A program made the translations under genes and the position numbers. From an uncultured Dialister sp. (lineage in GTDB: Bacteria; Bacillota; Negativicutes; Veillonellales; Dialisteraceae), in contig CAKQBK010000042.1 of assembly GCA_934216155.1 (NCBI GenBank), positions 1 through 22,938 of the forward strand: DNA of 22,938 nt, in the 5' to 3' direction. Below, piece by piece: positions 22,140-22,938 of this stretch. Every line of letters starts with the position of its first letter. Positions within the stretch are counted from its first letter, which is position 1. The notes below the pieces were generated by a model. It was not told where the DNA came from and ran no database searches. It worked only from the letters and a program-made list of their open reading frames with translations.

Positions 22140-22482
22140 TTCTCTATAAAATCCGCAATCTCACATGTCATCATGGCTACTAGTGTGCACGTATCTAGTC
22201 GTCATAACTCCATGTTTGATTGAAAATTCCATAGAATCCCACGGCCAACAGCAAACTGCTGACTGCCTACCCATAGTGCAGACACTTGTACTTCGCATCT
22301 GCCGGAACCTATGACTTGTTAACGCTTACTCCAAAGACCATGATCTTTTCGTACTCGAGTTTGAAAATTTCATAGCCGCTGTTTCAGCTCCGGAAAGCCA
22401 TCAATTCCAGGAGGCTTTTCACCTCCAGGACACCCACTAGCGATGATAGCTAATGAGTATCATGGAAATGGAAAACTTTATT

Positions 22483-22637
22483 CAGTGAGGAGTTAGGAAT
22501 GAGGAGTGAGGAGTGGTGGATGGGGCACACAATTCATATAGTGCCCCAATACCCCTTTTTATATAAAATATATACTTTGCGGCGCTTCCAAATTTTATGC
22601 GCCGCCACCATCATTCCTCATTCCTAATTCCTCATTA
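22483..22637. repeat. Family B element, copy 8 (uninterrupted)
   Basis: A compact complete copy: left arm gaggagttaggaatgaggag, hairpin 1 ggggcac/gtgcccc (22522-22528, 22541-22547), spacer aataccccttttt, hairpin 2 gcggcgc/gcgccgc (22579-22585, 22599-22605) and right arm tcattcctcattcctaattc. It is the best reference for the family layout in this window. Confidence 0.88.
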
Positions 22638-22720
22638 TATTTCCCCCTCTATCTATAAAAACGGAAATTTTCCTAAAAAAACGAACATTTGGAAGATTAG
22701 AATTTGATTATTTTGGTTTT

Positions 22721-22912
22721 TGTTGTTTGTTGTTGGTTGTTGGTTTTGGGTTTACGTTCCGGGCCCTTTAGATACAATTTGCACAAATGCAAATCCTTAT
22801 TGGTTTAAGGTTTAAATGGCATCCCCTAAACCTTAAACCCTAAACCATTGCCTCTTTCACCAAGGCAAGTTGCCCCAAACGGACTTGGTGGGTAAACCAT
22901 CAACCAACAACA
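22721..22912. repeat. Family A palindromic element, copy 3
   Basis: The outer left arm (tgttgtttgttgttggttgt, from 22721) opposes the right arm (accatcaaccaacaaca, 22896-22912). Inside are aatttgcacaaatgcaaa and a hairpin of ggtttaaggttta with aaaccttaaaccctaaacc. This is the same order as in the 5851-6109 copy. No gene is seen to the end of the window. Confidence 0.8.
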
Positions 22913-22938
22913 TTTCCCCTCCATATATTAAAATTGCA

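Larger units (their letters stand above)
21678..22482. other. Repeat-rich intergenic region without a recognised gene
   Basis: Contents in order: short family E units (21700-21723), a family C-type palindrome (21863-21943), a family E palindrome (22078-22139) and further E units (22245-22270). The frame at 21770-22048 runs through the family C arms and shows no domain or ribosome site. The rest looks like unique non-coding sequence. Confidence 0.5.

Overview
The window looks like chromosomal DNA of a diderm Firmicute (Negativicutes, for example an Acidaminococcus, Phascolarctobacterium or Dialister relative). The evidence is a TonB-dependent outer-membrane receptor with a Sec signal peptide, next to genes with strong AGGAGG-type ribosome sites and Firmicute-style accessory genes (a UvrX-like Y-family polymerase paired with a YolD-like protein, and an AGCS symporter). 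The taxon is inferred from gene content only.

Layout. 285-582 (minus): two tRNA genes, Pro(UGG) then Arg(UCU), with a consensus promoter and tandem hairpins downstream. 1025-2622 (minus): a DEAD-box RNA helicase with its terminator. 3051-3147 (minus): a short promoter-leader-terminator unit. 3404-5494 (minus): the TonB-dependent receptor. 6138-12742 (plus): an arginine cluster in the order M20 amidohydrolase, carbamoyltransferase, argC, argB, argD. It starts from a consensus promoter overlapped by ARG-box-like sequence. 12942-14354 (plus): a Fic protein and a small histidine-rich membrane protein. 14653-17747 (minus): an AGCS amino-acid:cation symporter and a class I aminotransferase, probably working together in amino-acid uptake and use. 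18142-18894 (minus): an unrecognised lysine-rich zinc-ribbon protein. 19696-21259 (plus): Y-family polymerase and YolD-like protein, overlapping.

The cluster from 6328 to 12742 holds the steps from N-acetylglutamate to N-acetylornithine (ArgB, ArgC, ArgD), a transcarbamylase and a deacylase. It has no argJ and no recognisable ArgE. In the transcarbamylase the carbamoyl-phosphate motifs are intact. The ornithine-site residues that hold the alpha-amino group are changed (Gly where OTCases have Asp, Thr where they have Ser). This suggests, without proving it, that it carbamoylates an N-acylated ornithine and that the M20 enzyme later removes the acyl group.

The other outstanding property is the intergenic DNA. 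Nearly every gap is filled by palindromic elements of several families (A to F and I below). Many have the same plan: long outer arms built from 7-bp or 9-bp tandem units, enclosing one or two inner hairpins. Arms and hairpins differ between copies yet stay complementary within each copy, so the fold appears conserved. Elements nest inside each other, sit just after stop codons, and in two cases supply the last codons and stop of a gene. No transposase is visible.
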